34,319 nucleotides of DNA, from NCBI RefSeq assembly GCF_015207665.1, contig NZ_JADEWL010000071.1:1-34319 (forward strand), given 5' to 3'. The notes below the pieces were generated by a model. It ran no database searches. It was given only the letters and a program-made list of their open reading frames with translations, and was not told the origin of the DNA. This document shows positions 1 through 9,248 of the stretch, in pieces (position 1 is the stretch's first letter; each line of letters begins with the position of its first letter). Made by a program: the position numbers and the translations under genes. Source of the DNA: Plectonema cf. radiosum LEGE 06105 (GTDB lineage: Bacteria; Cyanobacteriota; Cyanobacteriia; Cyanobacteriales; Nostocaceae).

Positions 1-27
1 GGGGGATGGGGCATAACTGCTGATTAT

Positions 28-116
28 TTACCATCTCCAATTACCAATTAGCAATTACCAATTACCCTTTACCCATTACCCATTACCAATTACCCATTAC
101 CAATTACCAATTAACC
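28..116. repeat. Tandem heptamer-type repeat (ATTACCAATT / ATTACCCATT)
   Basis: A run of short near-identical units of the form ATTACCA/ATTACCC is seen from about 28 to the stop codon of the antiporter gene. It has the look of the short tandemly repeated (STRR) sequences known from heterocystous cyanobacteria. It lies immediately 3' of the minus-strand antiporter gene and overlaps its last codons. I see no coding content. Confidence 0.8.
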
Positions 117-1202
117 AATACCTTCAATTATGGGATGAAAGAAGAAAGCGAATCCGATTACAGCGTAAGTTGCCAAGAGTAAAGTTCCTTCTAACCAGTT
201 TGATTTTCCATCAGAACTGATGCTGTTTGCAATTAATACTGAGGCAGCTACAGCTACTAATTCAAAAGGGTGAAAATCTAAATCCATTGGTTGTCCTAAA
301 AATTTTCCAATTATGACTAAGACAGGAGCAACAAATAAGGCGATTTGCATACTAGAACCAACTGCTACAGAAACCGAAAGATCCATTTTATCCTTCATTG
401 CCACAGTAACTGCTGTAGCGTGTTCTGCGGCGTTACCGATGATGGGGACTATAATTACACCTGTAAATAGTGCCGTCAAACCGAGTTGAGATGTAGCTGT
501 TTCTAAAGAATCAACCAGTAATTCTGACTCAAAAGCTACTACTATCGTAGATACAAGCAATACCCCAATCCACAGCACAAGATTTGGTTTATGTTCAGGA
601 GTTGCCATCGCTTCTGTTTCTGCTACACCCACATCATATAGATAGGAGTGAGTTTTCATCGAGAATAATAAAGTCAAAAGGTAAACTATTATTAACACTA
701 CAGCTACAGCAAGAGAAAGGTTTTGCAAAGTTGTTTGGCTAATTCCTTCTGAGGTATAGTTAACTGCTGTTGGAATTAGAATCGCAATCACTGCCAAATT
801 CATGGCTGCTGCATTCATCCGCGCTACTAATGATTGAAATGTTTGTTCTTTGTAGCGAATTCCACCCAAAAGCATGGCAAGTCCCATTACTAAAAGCAAG
901 TTACTAATAATGGAACCTGTAATACTAGCTTTGACGACGTTTACATAACCAGCCCTCAGAGCGATAATTGCAATAATCAATTCTGTAGCATTACCAAAAG
1001 TGGCATTTAACAACCCTCCAAGGTTAGGTCCTACTACTACTGCAATTTCTTCGGTGGCTGTACCCATCCAAGCCGCTAAGGGGATTATTGCCAATCCAGA
1101 CAAAATGAATATGATCAAATCTTCCCATCCAAGATAGTTTGCGACTACAGAAACGGGAATAAAAGCTAGTGGAAACAGAAACAGAATTTTTTTTCCAGAC
1201 AT
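111..1202 (-). CDS. Calcium/proton exchanger (CaxA/ChaA family)
   Basis: Membrane antiporter expected to move Ca2+ out of the cytoplasm in exchange for protons. The 363 residues form about eleven hydrophobic segments in two halves. Each half carries a conserved CaCA-superfamily alpha-repeat signature: GNATEL (Gly70-Leu75, acidic residue Glu74) and GNAAEH (Gly256-His261, acidic residue Glu260). These Glu residues are the ion-binding positions in the Cax family. A hydrophilic loop with several acidic residues (about 185-205) separates the halves, as in the family. Length is typical. The ATG is preceded by AGGTGA at suitable spacing. The gene stands alone, divergent from the GH57 gene. Specificity for Ca2+ rather than Na+ or K+ is inferred from family resemblance. 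Confidence 0.93.
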   Translation of the reverse strand: MSGKKILFLFPLAFIPVSVVANYLGWEDLIIFILSGLAIIPLAAWMGTATEEIAVVVGPNLGGLLNATFGNATELIIAIIALRAGYVNVVKASITGSIISNLLLVMGLAMLLGGIRYKEQTFQSLVARMNAAAMNLAVIAILIPTAVNYTSEGISQTTLQNLSLAVAVVLIIVYLLTLLFSMKTHSYLYDVGVAETEAMATPEHKPNLVLWIGVLLVSTIVVAFESELLVDSLETATSQLGLTALFTGVIIVPIIGNAAEHATAVTVAMKDKMDLSVSVAVGSSMQIALFVAPVLVIIGKFLGQPMDLDFHPFELVAVAASVLIANSISSDGKSNWLEGTLLLATYAVIGFAFFFHPIIEGIG

Positions 1203-1369
1203 TTGTCACCTGAAGTTGACGTGGATTAGTCACCGTAAGTCTTGCATTATAAGAGTCTTATCTGAAGAAACAGTAACTAATTATTTGACAAATTGATCAT
1301 AATCTTCTTCATTATTATTATTAATGTTCATTCCAGTAATACTTAATATTACTCAAATATATGAAGACG

Positions 1370-1406
1370 GGGCTTCAGATTCTAGAATAGTCTGAAGCCC
1401 GTTTTT
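1370..1406 (+). terminator. Hairpin plus T-run, terminator-like
   Basis: Perfect 10-bp arms gggcttcaga (1370-1379) and tctgaagccc (1391-1400) with an 11-base loop, followed by GTTTTT. The form is that of an intrinsic terminator reading rightward, yet no rightward gene lies upstream of it in the window, so it may end a short non-coding transcript or be a dispersed hairpin repeat. Confidence 0.5.
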
Positions 1407-1561
1407 AAAGGCTTCCGAGATTTTACTGGTTTGATTTTTTCTCCGGATATATAAAATAAGATTACGTTTTACATAGTATCAGCAATCTTTCTTTGCAAAA
1501 ATTCTAAAAATCAGATAATATTGTATACTAAAAATGAGTTTTAATGTATTAAGAGAGAATT

Positions 1562-1595
1562 AAAATTTTCCCTAAGACCACCGGGGGAAAATTTT
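1562..1595. repeat. Inverted repeat, 11-bp perfect arms
   Basis: Arms aaaattttccc (1562-1572) and gggaaaatttt (1585-1595) flank a 12-base loop. Because the arm ends are A/T-runs, it could work as a terminator in either direction or as a 5' leader structure about 240 bases upstream of the GH57 start. Function is not visible from sequence. Confidence 0.45.
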
Positions 1596-1835
1596 GCTTT
1601 TCATTGCTGATTTTTTTCTTACAGTTTGTCAAAACAATACTTGATAAATCGCTGGTTGACATTTAGTATAAGCGGGAATGCAAATGCCAATTCTACAGTG
1701 CTTAAACAAATTCAAGTTAGATTATTCGTGTAAAATTTTCATCTACAATTTCTGAAAATAGCCTTCTGTAAGAAAACGATATTAGATTGTGTTCTGCTTG
1801 AACCGCAAGTTTATCTCAATAAGGAATAACTCTAC

Positions 1836-4493
1836 ATGACTTCTACTGCTGAGTTACCAACTTCTGTTGGTGCAAACTTGATTCAAAATGAAAATACCGA
1901 TGCTCCTAAACACAACCCATTAAAAACGGCTACAGGAGTTTATATTACAGTACACGGTCATTTCTATCAGCCACCAAGAGAAAACCCTTATTTAAACGCG
2001 ATTGAGCGTCAACCGGGTGCTGCACCGTTTCACAATTGGAATGAACGAATTCATCACGAGTGTTATCGTCCAAATGCCTTTGCCAGAATTCTAAATGAGC
2101 ATGGTGAGGTGGCGGGGATCGTAAATAATTTTGAGTATATGAGCTTCAATATCGGTCCAACCTTGATGTCATGGTTGCAAAATTACGATATTGATGTATA
2201 TCAGCAAATTATCGACGCAGATCGAAAAAGTAGCGAGCGTCTCAACGGTCATGGTAACGCGATCGCGCAAGTATATAATCACATTATTATGCCGTTGGCT
2301 AGCGAACGCGATAAATATTTACAAATTCGTTGGGGTAAAGCAGATTTTCGGTTTCGTTTCGGACGCGATCCCGAAGGAATGTGGTTGGCTGAAGCTGCTG
2401 TTGATTATGCAACACTACAAGCTTTGGTAAATGAAGGTATTCGCTTCATTGTGCTTGCACCTTCCCAAGCCGAGCGTTGTCGTTTGATCCCCACATCTTC
2501 TCATCCGGAATCTGAATGGCACGAAGTCGGCGGAAATCAAATCGATCCCACTCGTCCCTATCGCTGTTATTTACCAGGAAATGAGTCAGAACGCCAATAT
2601 ATTGATATCTTTTTCTATGATGGTCCGATTTCACGAGACATGGGTTTTAGCGATGTAGTCTATAATTCGAGCCACTTTGCGGGACGTATCGGTGCAGCAG
2701 TTCGCGGCGATCGTCGTCAGTCTCAAGTAATTTCGGTGGCTACCGACGGGGAAACTTTCGGACACCATAAAAAGGGTACTGAGAAAACTTTGGCTTATGC
2801 TTTTACTCAAGAATTCCCTCATCGGGGTTGGACGGTAACTAATTTTGCTCATTATCTGAGTTTAAATACTCCGACATGGGAAGTTGAATTAAAACCTGTC
2901 ACAGCCTGGAGCTGCGCTCACGGTGTCGATCGATGGCAAGATGATTGTGGTTGTGGTGGTGCGCCCAATTGGCATTTAAAATGGCGTAGACCTTTACGTG
3001 ATACTCTCAATTGGCTGCGGGATCGACTTGTGGAAGTATACGAGGAACAAGGGAGCAAGTTTTTTTCTGATCCTTGGAAAACACGAGATGAATATATAGA
3101 AATTGTATTAGACCGCAGTGCTAATAATATTTCCAGCTTTTTGAATCGGCATCAAAAACATCAGCTACAAGCATCAGAACAGGTAGACGCTTTACGTTTG
3201 TTAGAAATGCAGCGTCACTCATTATTAATGTTTACCAGTTGCGGATGGTTTTTTGAAGAAATTTCCCGTCCCGAAGGAACTCAAATTCTCCGTTACGCTT
3301 CCCGCGCTATGGAATTAGCCGCAGAAGTGGCTGGGGTACAACTGGAAAAAGGTTTCCTCAAAAGACTTGATCAGGCTCCGAGCAATATTGATGGTTTTAG
3401 AACCGGGGCTGAAGTTTATCGTCAGTTGGTGTTACCTTCCCAAATTAGTTTTAAACAAGTTGCAGCGCACCACGCAATTACGTCGTTATTTAATGGACAC
3501 CAACCTGTAGAGAAAATGTCAGGTTTTGCTGACATGAAAGACAACGATGATGATTCGGATATCTATCAAAAACAGGTTTATTGCTATACAGCGAGCGAAT
3601 TAGATTATCAACTGCAACGTTTGGGTTCTCTAACGCTGGCGGTAGGACATTTAAAGTTGGTATCGCAAGTGACATGGGAAAGTCAGCAAATGACATTTGC
3701 CGTATTGCATTTGGGAGGTTGGGATTTTCATTGCTGTATTCAACCGTTTGAAGGAAAACGTAATTATACTCAACTTAAAGATAAGTTGTTAACTGCTTTA
3801 CAGCAGGGAAGTACGGCTCATATTATTTTAGTCATGACCCAATTATTTGGCGAAGAATCCTTCAATTTACAAAATTTGTTCGCCGAGGAACGTCATCGAT
3901 TAATGCGCTTATTGAGCCGAGAAACTTTAACAAGAGTAGACCAACTTTATACTCAAATGTATCGGGATAATTACGGAGTGTTGATGGCATTCCACCGAGA
4001 TGGATTAGAAGCACCCAAAGAATTACAGGCAGCAGCAGAAATCGCCTTAGAATATCGGTGTATGATGACATTGCGTACCCTCGAACAGGATATTGACGAA
4101 GCGCAATCAAGTTGGAATCATCTGGTAGAATTAGAGGCGATCGCCAATGAAGCGAAACATTTACGTTGTCACTTGAATTTGCTGGAAGGAAAGCAGATAC
4201 TTGAGGGATTGAGTTTAGGTTTATTGTGGCAGTTATTGTACGATACCAACGGCAATTTTGATTTTCACATCCAGCGATTGGAAAAATTGATTGAAGTTGA
4301 AGAAAAGTTAAATTTAGGCATTTCTTTAGAACGTTCTCAAGAATTATACTTTAGTTGTTTACACAGTGAAATACTGCCTAAATCTATCAATGAAATTTTC
4401 AACAATAAAGATAAAAATCAATTGCGTCAACTTTTGAAATTAGGACATAAATTAAAAGTTGATGTTAGTTATTGGTTGAGTCAGTTGAATTAA
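1836..4493 (+). CDS. Glycoside hydrolase family 57 protein with DUF3536 region
   Basis: Member of the GH57 alpha-amylase/4-alpha-glucanotransferase superfamily, expected to act on alpha-glucans such as glycogen by a retaining mechanism. The catalytic barrel occupies roughly residues 35-430 and starts with the family signature GHFYQPPREN. GMWLAEAAVD carries the expected nucleophile region (Glu186) and ATDGETFGHH the expected acid/base Asp304. A cysteine-containing stretch WQDDCGCGG lies near residue 370. The remaining ~430 residues are the helical DUF3536-like part seen in cyanobacterial homologues of about this length. A purine-rich AAGGAATAA stretch precedes the ATG. The gene is monocistronic, with a palindromic terminator-like repeat right after its stop. 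Precise substrate is unknown; glycogen turnover is an inference. Confidence 0.92.
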   Translation: MTSTAELPTSVGANLIQNENTDAPKHNPLKTATGVYITVHGHFYQPPRENPYLNAIERQPGAAPFHNWNERIHHECYRPNAFARILNEHGEVAGIVNNFEYMSFNIGPTLMSWLQNYDIDVYQQIIDADRKSSERLNGHGNAIAQVYNHIIMPLASERDKYLQIRWGKADFRFRFGRDPEGMWLAEAAVDYATLQALVNEGIRFIVLAPSQAERCRLIPTSSHPESEWHEVGGNQIDPTRPYRCYLPGNESERQYIDIFFYDGPISRDMGFSDVVYNSSHFAGRIGAAVRGDRRQSQVISVATDGETFGHHKKGTEKTLAYAFTQEFPHRGWTVTNFAHYLSLNTPTWEVELKPVTAWSCAHGVDRWQDDCGCGGAPNWHLKWRRPLRDTLNWLRDRLVEVYEEQGSKFFSDPWKTRDEYIEIVLDRSANNISSFLNRHQKHQLQASEQVDALRLLEMQRHSLLMFTSCGWFFEEISRPEGTQILRYASRAMELAAEVAGVQLEKGFLKRLDQAPSNIDGFRTGAEVYRQLVLPSQISFKQVAAHHAITSLFNGHQPVEKMSGFADMKDNDDDSDIYQKQVYCYTASELDYQLQRLGSLTLAVGHLKLVSQVTWESQQMTFAVLHLGGWDFHCCIQPFEGKRNYTQLKDKLLTALQQGSTAHIILVMTQLFGEESFNLQNLFAEERHRLMRLLSRETLTRVDQLYTQMYRDNYGVLMAFHRDGLEAPKELQAAAEIALEYRCMMTLRTLEQDIDEAQSSWNHLVELEAIANEAKHLRCHLNLLEGKQILEGLSLGLLWQLLYDTNGNFDFHIQRLEKLIEVEEKLNLGISLERSQELYFSCLHSEILPKSINEIFNNKDKNQLRQLLKLGHKLKVDVSYWLSQLN

Positions 4494-4499
4494 AATTAT

Positions 4500-4528
4500 G
4501 TAGAGACGTTGCAATGCAACGTCTTTTT
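4500..4528 (+). terminator. Palindromic repeat acting as likely terminator (copy 1 of the GAGACG family)
   Basis: Perfect 10-bp arms agacgttgca (4504-4513) and tgcaacgtct (4515-4524) around one central base, followed by a run of five T. It begins 7 bases after the GH57 stop, so it is well placed as that gene's rho-independent terminator. It belongs to a dispersed palindrome family with four more copies in this window. Confidence 0.7.
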
Positions 4529-4742
4529 CAAATTATTGATAAAAAATGCAATACTTAATTAACGTGAATTTACTTTTGACTGGGGAATAAGTTTTGAAAC
4601 CTTATTTTTTTGTGTTAATAGTAAAAACTTGATGATTTATAACCTGCTTATGCGGCTTTTGCTCGTATAGTCGCGATTTATAGTCGGTACCCTTAAATAA
4701 GGAGGCGTTGCGATTACTATTTAAAAACCGCGATATTCGCAA

Positions 4743-4997
4743 CTAATCAAAATAACGTCGAAATCGATTATCAATATTATCAGTTTTCTGACGATTGCAG
4801 GTAAAGCACAAAGTTTGTAAATTACTGATATCGTTTGAACCACCACGCACTAAAGGAATAATATGATCAATAGTTAATTGACTTTCTGCATTTTGTTTAC
4901 CGCAGCTTTGACACTGGTAATTATTGCGTTCAAATACATATTTTCTGACTGCTGAGGGGATAGGAATACGCGGTGTTTTGCTCATTGTTTTGCTCAT
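4743..4997 (-). CDS. Small HNH endonuclease
   Basis: An 84-residue protein that is essentially one HNH nuclease domain. Visible elements: CQSC (Cys29, Cys32) and CFTCN (Cys64, Cys67, Asn68), the two Cys pairs of the structural zinc site, with the catalytic-type IDHIIPL (Asp44, His45) and GGSNDISNLQ between them. The beta-beta-alpha metal fold would cut or nick DNA, but the biological target cannot be read from the sequence. The first residues are a short duplication (MSKTMSKT), so the start may be 4997 or 4985. Its start lies 68 bases inside the end of the upstream unrecognised gene, in another frame, suggesting translational coupling. Confidence 0.85.
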   Translation of the reverse strand: MSKTMSKTPRIPIPSAVRKYVFERNNYQCQSCGKQNAESQLTIDHIIPLVRGGSNDISNLQTLCFTCNRQKTDNIDNRFRRYFD

Positions 4998-5490
4998 TAA
5001 TATTTGGGAAAGCTATTGTATCTATATAATTGATTTTTGTCGGTATTTTTGTTGATTTTTCTTCAGTTTCTAATTCTTGGAGAGAATAATTTAATAAAAC
5101 TTTTAATCCAAAATATTCATGATTCTGATTTTCTTTGTCAGATAAGTCATCAAATGTATGATTATTAATTATTTGTAATGTTGATGAAAAATTTAAAATA
5201 ACTCTGAGTTGCAATTTATCGACTTGTTTAACTTTATCAAATGTCATCAATTCGCATTCAACATCTTTTTTTAACCAAAACTTCCATTCGATGCGGTTAA
5301 ATATTCCTTGGTTATTTATTTCTCGAAAATATTTTTTCAAAAATGTATTTTTACGACAAAAGTTTAAATCATTCTCTCTTGGTTTAAAATCTGTAACAAT
5401 ATTGTTTTTAATTTGATTGGCATTAAAAACCATATTATTTAATAGAATAAACTCGCTGTCTTCAATTAAAGATTCAACTTGACAATGCAT
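4930..5490 (-). CDS. Hypothetical protein overlapping the HNH gene
   Basis: An unrecognised 186-residue protein, AT-rich and Asn/Lys/Glu-rich, with no signal peptide or membrane segment. The middle (about 60-140) alternates charged and hydrophobic residues in a way compatible with a beta-rich fold; the last ~25 residues (NEQNNEQN onward) look disordered. Those last 22 residues are encoded in the stretch that overlaps the HNH gene in a different frame. No good Shine-Dalgarno precedes the ATG. It sits between a KGK-domain gene and the HNH gene on the same strand; the shared orientation hints at a transcription unit, but a 206-base gap with an inverted repeat separates it from the KGK gene. Function unknown. 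Confidence 0.6.
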   Translation of the reverse strand: MHCQVESLIEDSEFILLNNMVFNANQIKNNIVTDFKPRENDLNFCRKNTFLKKYFREINNQGIFNRIEWKFWLKKDVECELMTFDKVKQVDKLQLRVILNFSSTLQIINNHTFDDLSDKENQNHEYFGLKVLLNYSLQELETEEKSTKIPTKINYIDTIAFPNINEQNNEQNTAYSYPLSSQKICI

Positions 5491-5526
5491 ACTTAATTTT
5501 AAATTTTTAGATTTGTGGATAATTTA

Positions 5527-5592
5527 TTGCATCACATTTTTTTGAATGCGAATCCGTCACTAATTTTTCATCTCTCTATTGATGTGATGCAA
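5527..5592. repeat. 11-bp inverted repeat upstream of the hypothetical gene
   Basis: Arms ttgcatcacat (5527-5537) and atgtgatgcaa (5582-5592) match perfectly across a 44-base gap. A second, alternative pairing (catctct at 5569-5575 with agagatg at 5597-5603) overlaps the first. It lies 36 bases upstream of the 5490 start codon, so it could be a split operator or a leader RNA with two exclusive folds. Confidence 0.45.
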
Positions 5593-5696
5593 AAAAAGAG
5601 ATGATATCTGTTTAATGTAATTCTCTGTTAAACCCAGAGACAGACAGAAATAAAATTAATTAATTTAAGATATTCCAAGAAAAACTATTTGATATT

Positions 5697-6137
5697 TTAT
5701 GCAGCATACCTTATATCATCAAAAGATAATTGAGGCTGTTTAACTTCATTTTCTTCAGATAAAAATTCTAAATCAAACTGAATTTGAACTCTTTGATTAG
5801 AACCTTTATCATTGGGAAAGAAATTGATAAATGAATTGCTTCTAATTTTTCCTTTCTGCCAACTTTTAGCACCAAGTCGGAGAATCTCACAATCATTCCC
5901 TTCTTCTGGTGAAGATAAGGTGACGCTGATATTGCAGGAACTAAAAGAATTATTAATTAAATCGTATATTCTTTCTCTGCTATTACAACCATTATTTTCT
6001 TTTGTGAGAAGATAGTTTACTTTTTCCCATAATTCATTTTCTAACTGTTGCTTAAACTGACTAAATTTGAGCAAGCTACCTTTGTAAGACAAAACATCAT
6101 CGTCGTTGCAACTCAAAGGTTTGAATTTACTTTTCAT
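5697..6137 (-). CDS. KGK-domain protein
   Basis: A 146-residue protein matching the cyanobacterial KGK family, named after the motif seen here as WQKGK (residues 93-97), preceded by the typical GNDCEILRLGAKS and ended by a DDIR box near the C-terminus. The first 60 residues look helical, the region 65-130 beta-rich. The family has no established biochemical role. The gene is on the same strand as, and about 200 bases upstream of, the unrecognised gene and the HNH nuclease. It starts about 90 bases downstream of the dynamin-like gene's end. No signal peptide or membrane segment is visible, so a cytoplasmic protein is expected. Confidence 0.75.
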   Translation of the reverse strand: MKSKFKPLSCNDDDVLSYKGSLLKFSQFKQQLENELWEKVNYLLTKENNGCNSRERIYDLINNSFSSCNISVTLSSPEEGNDCEILRLGAKSWQKGKIRSNSFINFFPNDKGSNQRVQIQFDLEFLSEENEVKQPQLSFDDIRYAA

Positions 6138-6225
6138 CTCAGTCTATTAATTTAGGATAAGTTTCAATTAAGTTACCAATATTTTTCTGATATCTCTGTC
6201 ACAGAAACAACATCAATCGTTAAGG

Positions 6226-8694
6226 TTAGATAATTTGGGCTATATTTTGAGCATAACCGTTGTTTTCAGATGACGTACTATCAATTGACTCGATGGTGGG
6301 TAATAAATGCTCGTAGAGTTGCATCGCTTCCAAGCAAAGGTTGATACCGGAAGTCGATTGGTTGAAGGTGGCAATTTTTTCAGAAACAGCATCTAAGAGT
6401 AGTTTGTTGTGAGCAATCTTCTCTTGAGCTTCTTTTTGCAAAGTTTCCTCTAAATAAGCCCGTGCTTTGGGATATTGTTGTAGAATTTCATCACTCTTGA
6501 TTTCTGCCATTGGCAAAAGCTGAGTTTTAAAACTTTGATTAATCGTTTGACGGAAGGTTATACGAATCGTTTTGCTGACTTTTGGTTCAAAATCTAGCTT
6601 TAATAATTGTCTAATTGCAGCTTCCGCATCTACCATACTTTCACAATCGTAAGCTTGAGAAGTTTGCTGTAAAGTTTGGCGAAACTGATATATTGAAAAA
6701 GTACCTTCATCATAAAATCTAGGACTTTCTCTGGCAAATCGATCGCACTCTACCCGCGCTGCATTTTTTAAAGCTAGAGCAATCTGCTGTTTTAAATTCT
6801 CTAATTCTTGTTCCAAACCTCCATCATTACCTAATAAACGGTATAGTTGACGATAATATTCAGCCTTAGTAATTCTTTCATTTAAACGTTGAAAAAAACG
6901 GGCAACAATATCCTCGGAAGACTTTACTAAAATATCTTCCAACTGATTTGATAAATAATACAATGCTTCTACTAAAATAGCAATCAAAGGTGCTGTTGCA
7001 TTGCGAGGATGACTCAAAGTCGCACGTTTATAAGTATCCGCAACAGAGAAAGTATCTAACAATTCATCCAAACGGTGAATCATTAGCGATCGCAATCCAT
7101 TAAAATCCGCTTCAAAGTTATGGCACGCATTGGTTACCACCTGATTAACTTCTGCTGCAATATGGTTGCGAAAATCATTTCCTACTTGTTGTAATTGTTG
7201 ATTGAGACGTTGCAATTCCTGAGCTTTCATTGCCTCAATTTCTTGTGGTTGACTGTCTAAATCTCGCTGTATATCTTGATAGTATTTTTTCAGTTTAATA
7301 CAAACATCTTCTAAATCGTCAGCCAAATTTTTAAATAACTGAGAACGTTTTTCTTGAGTAAGATAGCGAGTAATAGCTGTTTTAAAATCCTCAACACCAC
7401 TATCTTGAATCAATTGATTAATTAACAAGTTTCCTTGCTCTGATAAAATTCTCAGATAATTCTGATTTCGACTTTCAAAATTATTCACAGAAATCCGAAA
7501 TTTATCAGCAGATAGTTTACCCGAAGCAGTACAATAACGCAGAAATTCGTACACAAACTGCGGCGTTTCTTCCTCTGATTCTGCTGTATTATTAGTTTGA
7601 TTCGTTGTTTGATTACTTGTTTGATGAATCTTACCAGCAAAAACCGAATCTAAACCAAACCGATCTTTTTGACTTGTTTGTTTAATCTGACTACCGTAAA
7701 ATCCTAACAATCCACTGGTTTTAAAAACCCTACTACCATCCTGAAACTGGGTACTAATTAAATTATCTAGTCTTTGTCTCAAGTCGGTATTGTACCAACT
7801 TTCATCAATCCGATTGAAAACGTAAAAAACCCTATCCCTAATTCCTGGATTATTACGAATTACTTCTAAAAGTTGAGTTTCAGCCTTTGTCATATCACCC
7901 ATTGACGCGGGTTTTAAAACACAGACTACCGCAGAAGTATCGGGATGCTGAATTTTTGTATAAGTTAACTGTGCATCTTTTTCCACCGGCGCATCAATAC
8001 CCGGCGTATCAATAATTACATTACCATCTTGCAACAGACGATGGTTGCAATAATATTCAATTCGCTTCAAAACTGCACTATTACTTCCTCGACGTGCATA
8101 TCCAGCAGCTTCCTTGAGGTTATTAAAGTTAAACTCTTCCATGGAGTAGGTAGCATTATTTATCGTATGGATGTGTTGACGATTTGCGACATACCCCGAC
8201 AATAATAGAATTAAGGCTTTTGCTTGTTTAGCACGTTCGGATTTACTTTCACCACCTTCAGAAAGGATGATAGTCTCGCATCCTTTACGCAATAATTCAA
8301 TTGCATCTTCTTGATTAATATTCTCAACTTTATGCAATCTCAACTGCTCACATAAAGAAAAAACTTGTTCTCGCACTTCTACTTCACTCAAAAATGTCAG
8401 AACAACTCGCTCATTCTCTGGATGTGCATACTCTATTTTGCATTCCGTACCCGTAGCGTGTCCTTCTGCACTATAAAGCAATTCCCGCTCCAAAAGCGCA
8501 TTAATTAACATTGATTTCCCAGCACTAAATGCACCTGCAAACACGATTTCAAACTTGGGAGAGATGGCTTTTTTCAACGAAGTTTGAGTTGGAGTTAGAT
8601 CACAAGAAGCTAAAGACGGTTCTTGCTGTAAAAGTTGTAAAATAGTATCTACTTGTTCTTTTAGATTTTGGCAATGAGGCAGCAGTTCTGCCAT
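6226..8694 (-). CDS. Bacterial dynamin-like GTPase
   Basis: Large GTPase of the dynamin superfamily, which binds and remodels membranes. In the frame opened at 8703 the G motifs are: P-loop GAFSAGKS (57-64), switch I Thr in GHATGTE (about 84-87), DTPG (232-235), and NRID (297-300). The C-terminal half is almost entirely predicted helix and coiled coil, with a hydrophobic stretch near 560-580 that could be the membrane-binding paddle. Length (~820) is close to that of known cyanobacterial dynamin-like proteins. There are two in-frame ATGs, 8703 and 8694. I prefer 8694 because AGGA lies 8 bases before it. Dynamin-like proteins often come in pairs, but no partner is visible here. Confidence 0.88.
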   Translation of the reverse strand: MAELLPHCQNLKEQVDTILQLLQQEPSLASCDLTPTQTSLKKAISPKFEIVFAGAFSAGKSMLINALLERELLYSAEGHATGTECKIEYAHPENERVVLTFLSEVEVREQVFSLCEQLRLHKVENINQEDAIELLRKGCETIILSEGGESKSERAKQAKALILLLSGYVANRQHIHTINNATYSMEEFNFNNLKEAAGYARRGSNSAVLKRIEYYCNHRLLQDGNVIIDTPGIDAPVEKDAQLTYTKIQHPDTSAVVCVLKPASMGDMTKAETQLLEVIRNNPGIRDRVFYVFNRIDESWYNTDLRQRLDNLISTQFQDGSRVFKTSGLLGFYGSQIKQTSQKDRFGLDSVFAGKIHQTSNQTTNQTNNTAESEEETPQFVYEFLRYCTASGKLSADKFRISVNNFESRNQNYLRILSEQGNLLINQLIQDSGVEDFKTAITRYLTQEKRSQLFKNLADDLEDVCIKLKKYYQDIQRDLDSQPQEIEAMKAQELQRLNQQLQQVGNDFRNHIAAEVNQVVTNACHNFEADFNGLRSLMIHRLDELLDTFSVADTYKRATLSHPRNATAPLIAILVEALYYLSNQLEDILVKSSEDIVARFFQRLNERITKAEYYRQLYRLLGNDGGLEQELENLKQQIALALKNAARVECDRFARESPRFYDEGTFSIYQFRQTLQQTSQAYDCESMVDAEAAIRQLLKLDFEPKVSKTIRITFRQTINQSFKTQLLPMAEIKSDEILQQYPKARAYLEETLQKEAQEKIAHNKLLLDAVSEKIATFNQSTSGINLCLEAMQLYEHLLPTIESIDSTSSENNGYAQNIAQII

Positions 8695-8703
8695 ATGTCG
8701 CAT

Positions 8704-9248
8704 CCTGATAATATTAACTAGAAGCTTTTGCGTATATTCTAAAAATGTTTTATTGGATACGCTTCCGTAAACTTACTGAGAATATTTCTAATTGTTCTAA
8801 TTAATAAAGAAACCCAACTTTCCACAGATAATTTTATTTTCTACTAAATAAGTATTAACTCTCAGTAAAATCACTTAAATGAAATCTCTGTTCACTGGTT
8901 GAGATTCATCAGCTTAAAATTACTTTAAAAATTAGTAACTATTCCCAATACGCTGTATAATTACTTATCTCTTTCCTCAGCGCGAAGAGTTTCACAAGTA
9001 ATAAGTAGTAAGTTATATGTTATATGTAGTACCTCTCCCTAAAAGGTAGAGGATTCAAATAATGATACAAGCACGGTTTTTACTCGTCTTTAAAAGACGA
9101 GGTCTTTATACCAAAATACGGGCATATATTATCACTTTTTACTTTTTACTTAAGCCCGAAGGGCTTCGGTAAATGCAATAAAATTGAAATACGATGATTT
9201 TGATCTAGCTAAGCAAGCACATTCTGTACCACAAACCTTTCAAAACTA
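8704..9248. other. Intergenic region with small hairpins
   Basis: A gap of about 545 bases between the divergent dynamin-like and PPC-domain genes. It holds a hairpin with 8-bp arms ctcgtctt/aagacgag (9083-9101) and another formed by aagccc and gggctt (9152-9166), both of the kind that recur between cyanobacterial genes, plus an ATGTTATATGT-like short repeat near 9020. No convincing gene or RNA was recognised. Confidence 0.5.
9083..9101. repeat. Short hairpin
   Basis: Perfect 8-bp arms ctcgtctt (9083-9090) and aagacgag (9094-9101) with a 3-base loop. It lies within the gap upstream of the PPC-domain gene; role unknown. Confidence 0.5.

Larger units (their letters stand above)
1203..1835. other. 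Intergenic region between divergent antiporter and GH57 genes
   Basis: A 633-base AT-rich gap between divergent genes. It holds two clear inverted repeats (1370-1400 and 1562-1595), listed separately, and must contain the promoters of both flanking genes, but I cannot point to a convincing -35/-10 pair. No open frame in it looks like a gene. A small RNA ending at the first hairpin is possible but unproven. Confidence 0.6.
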
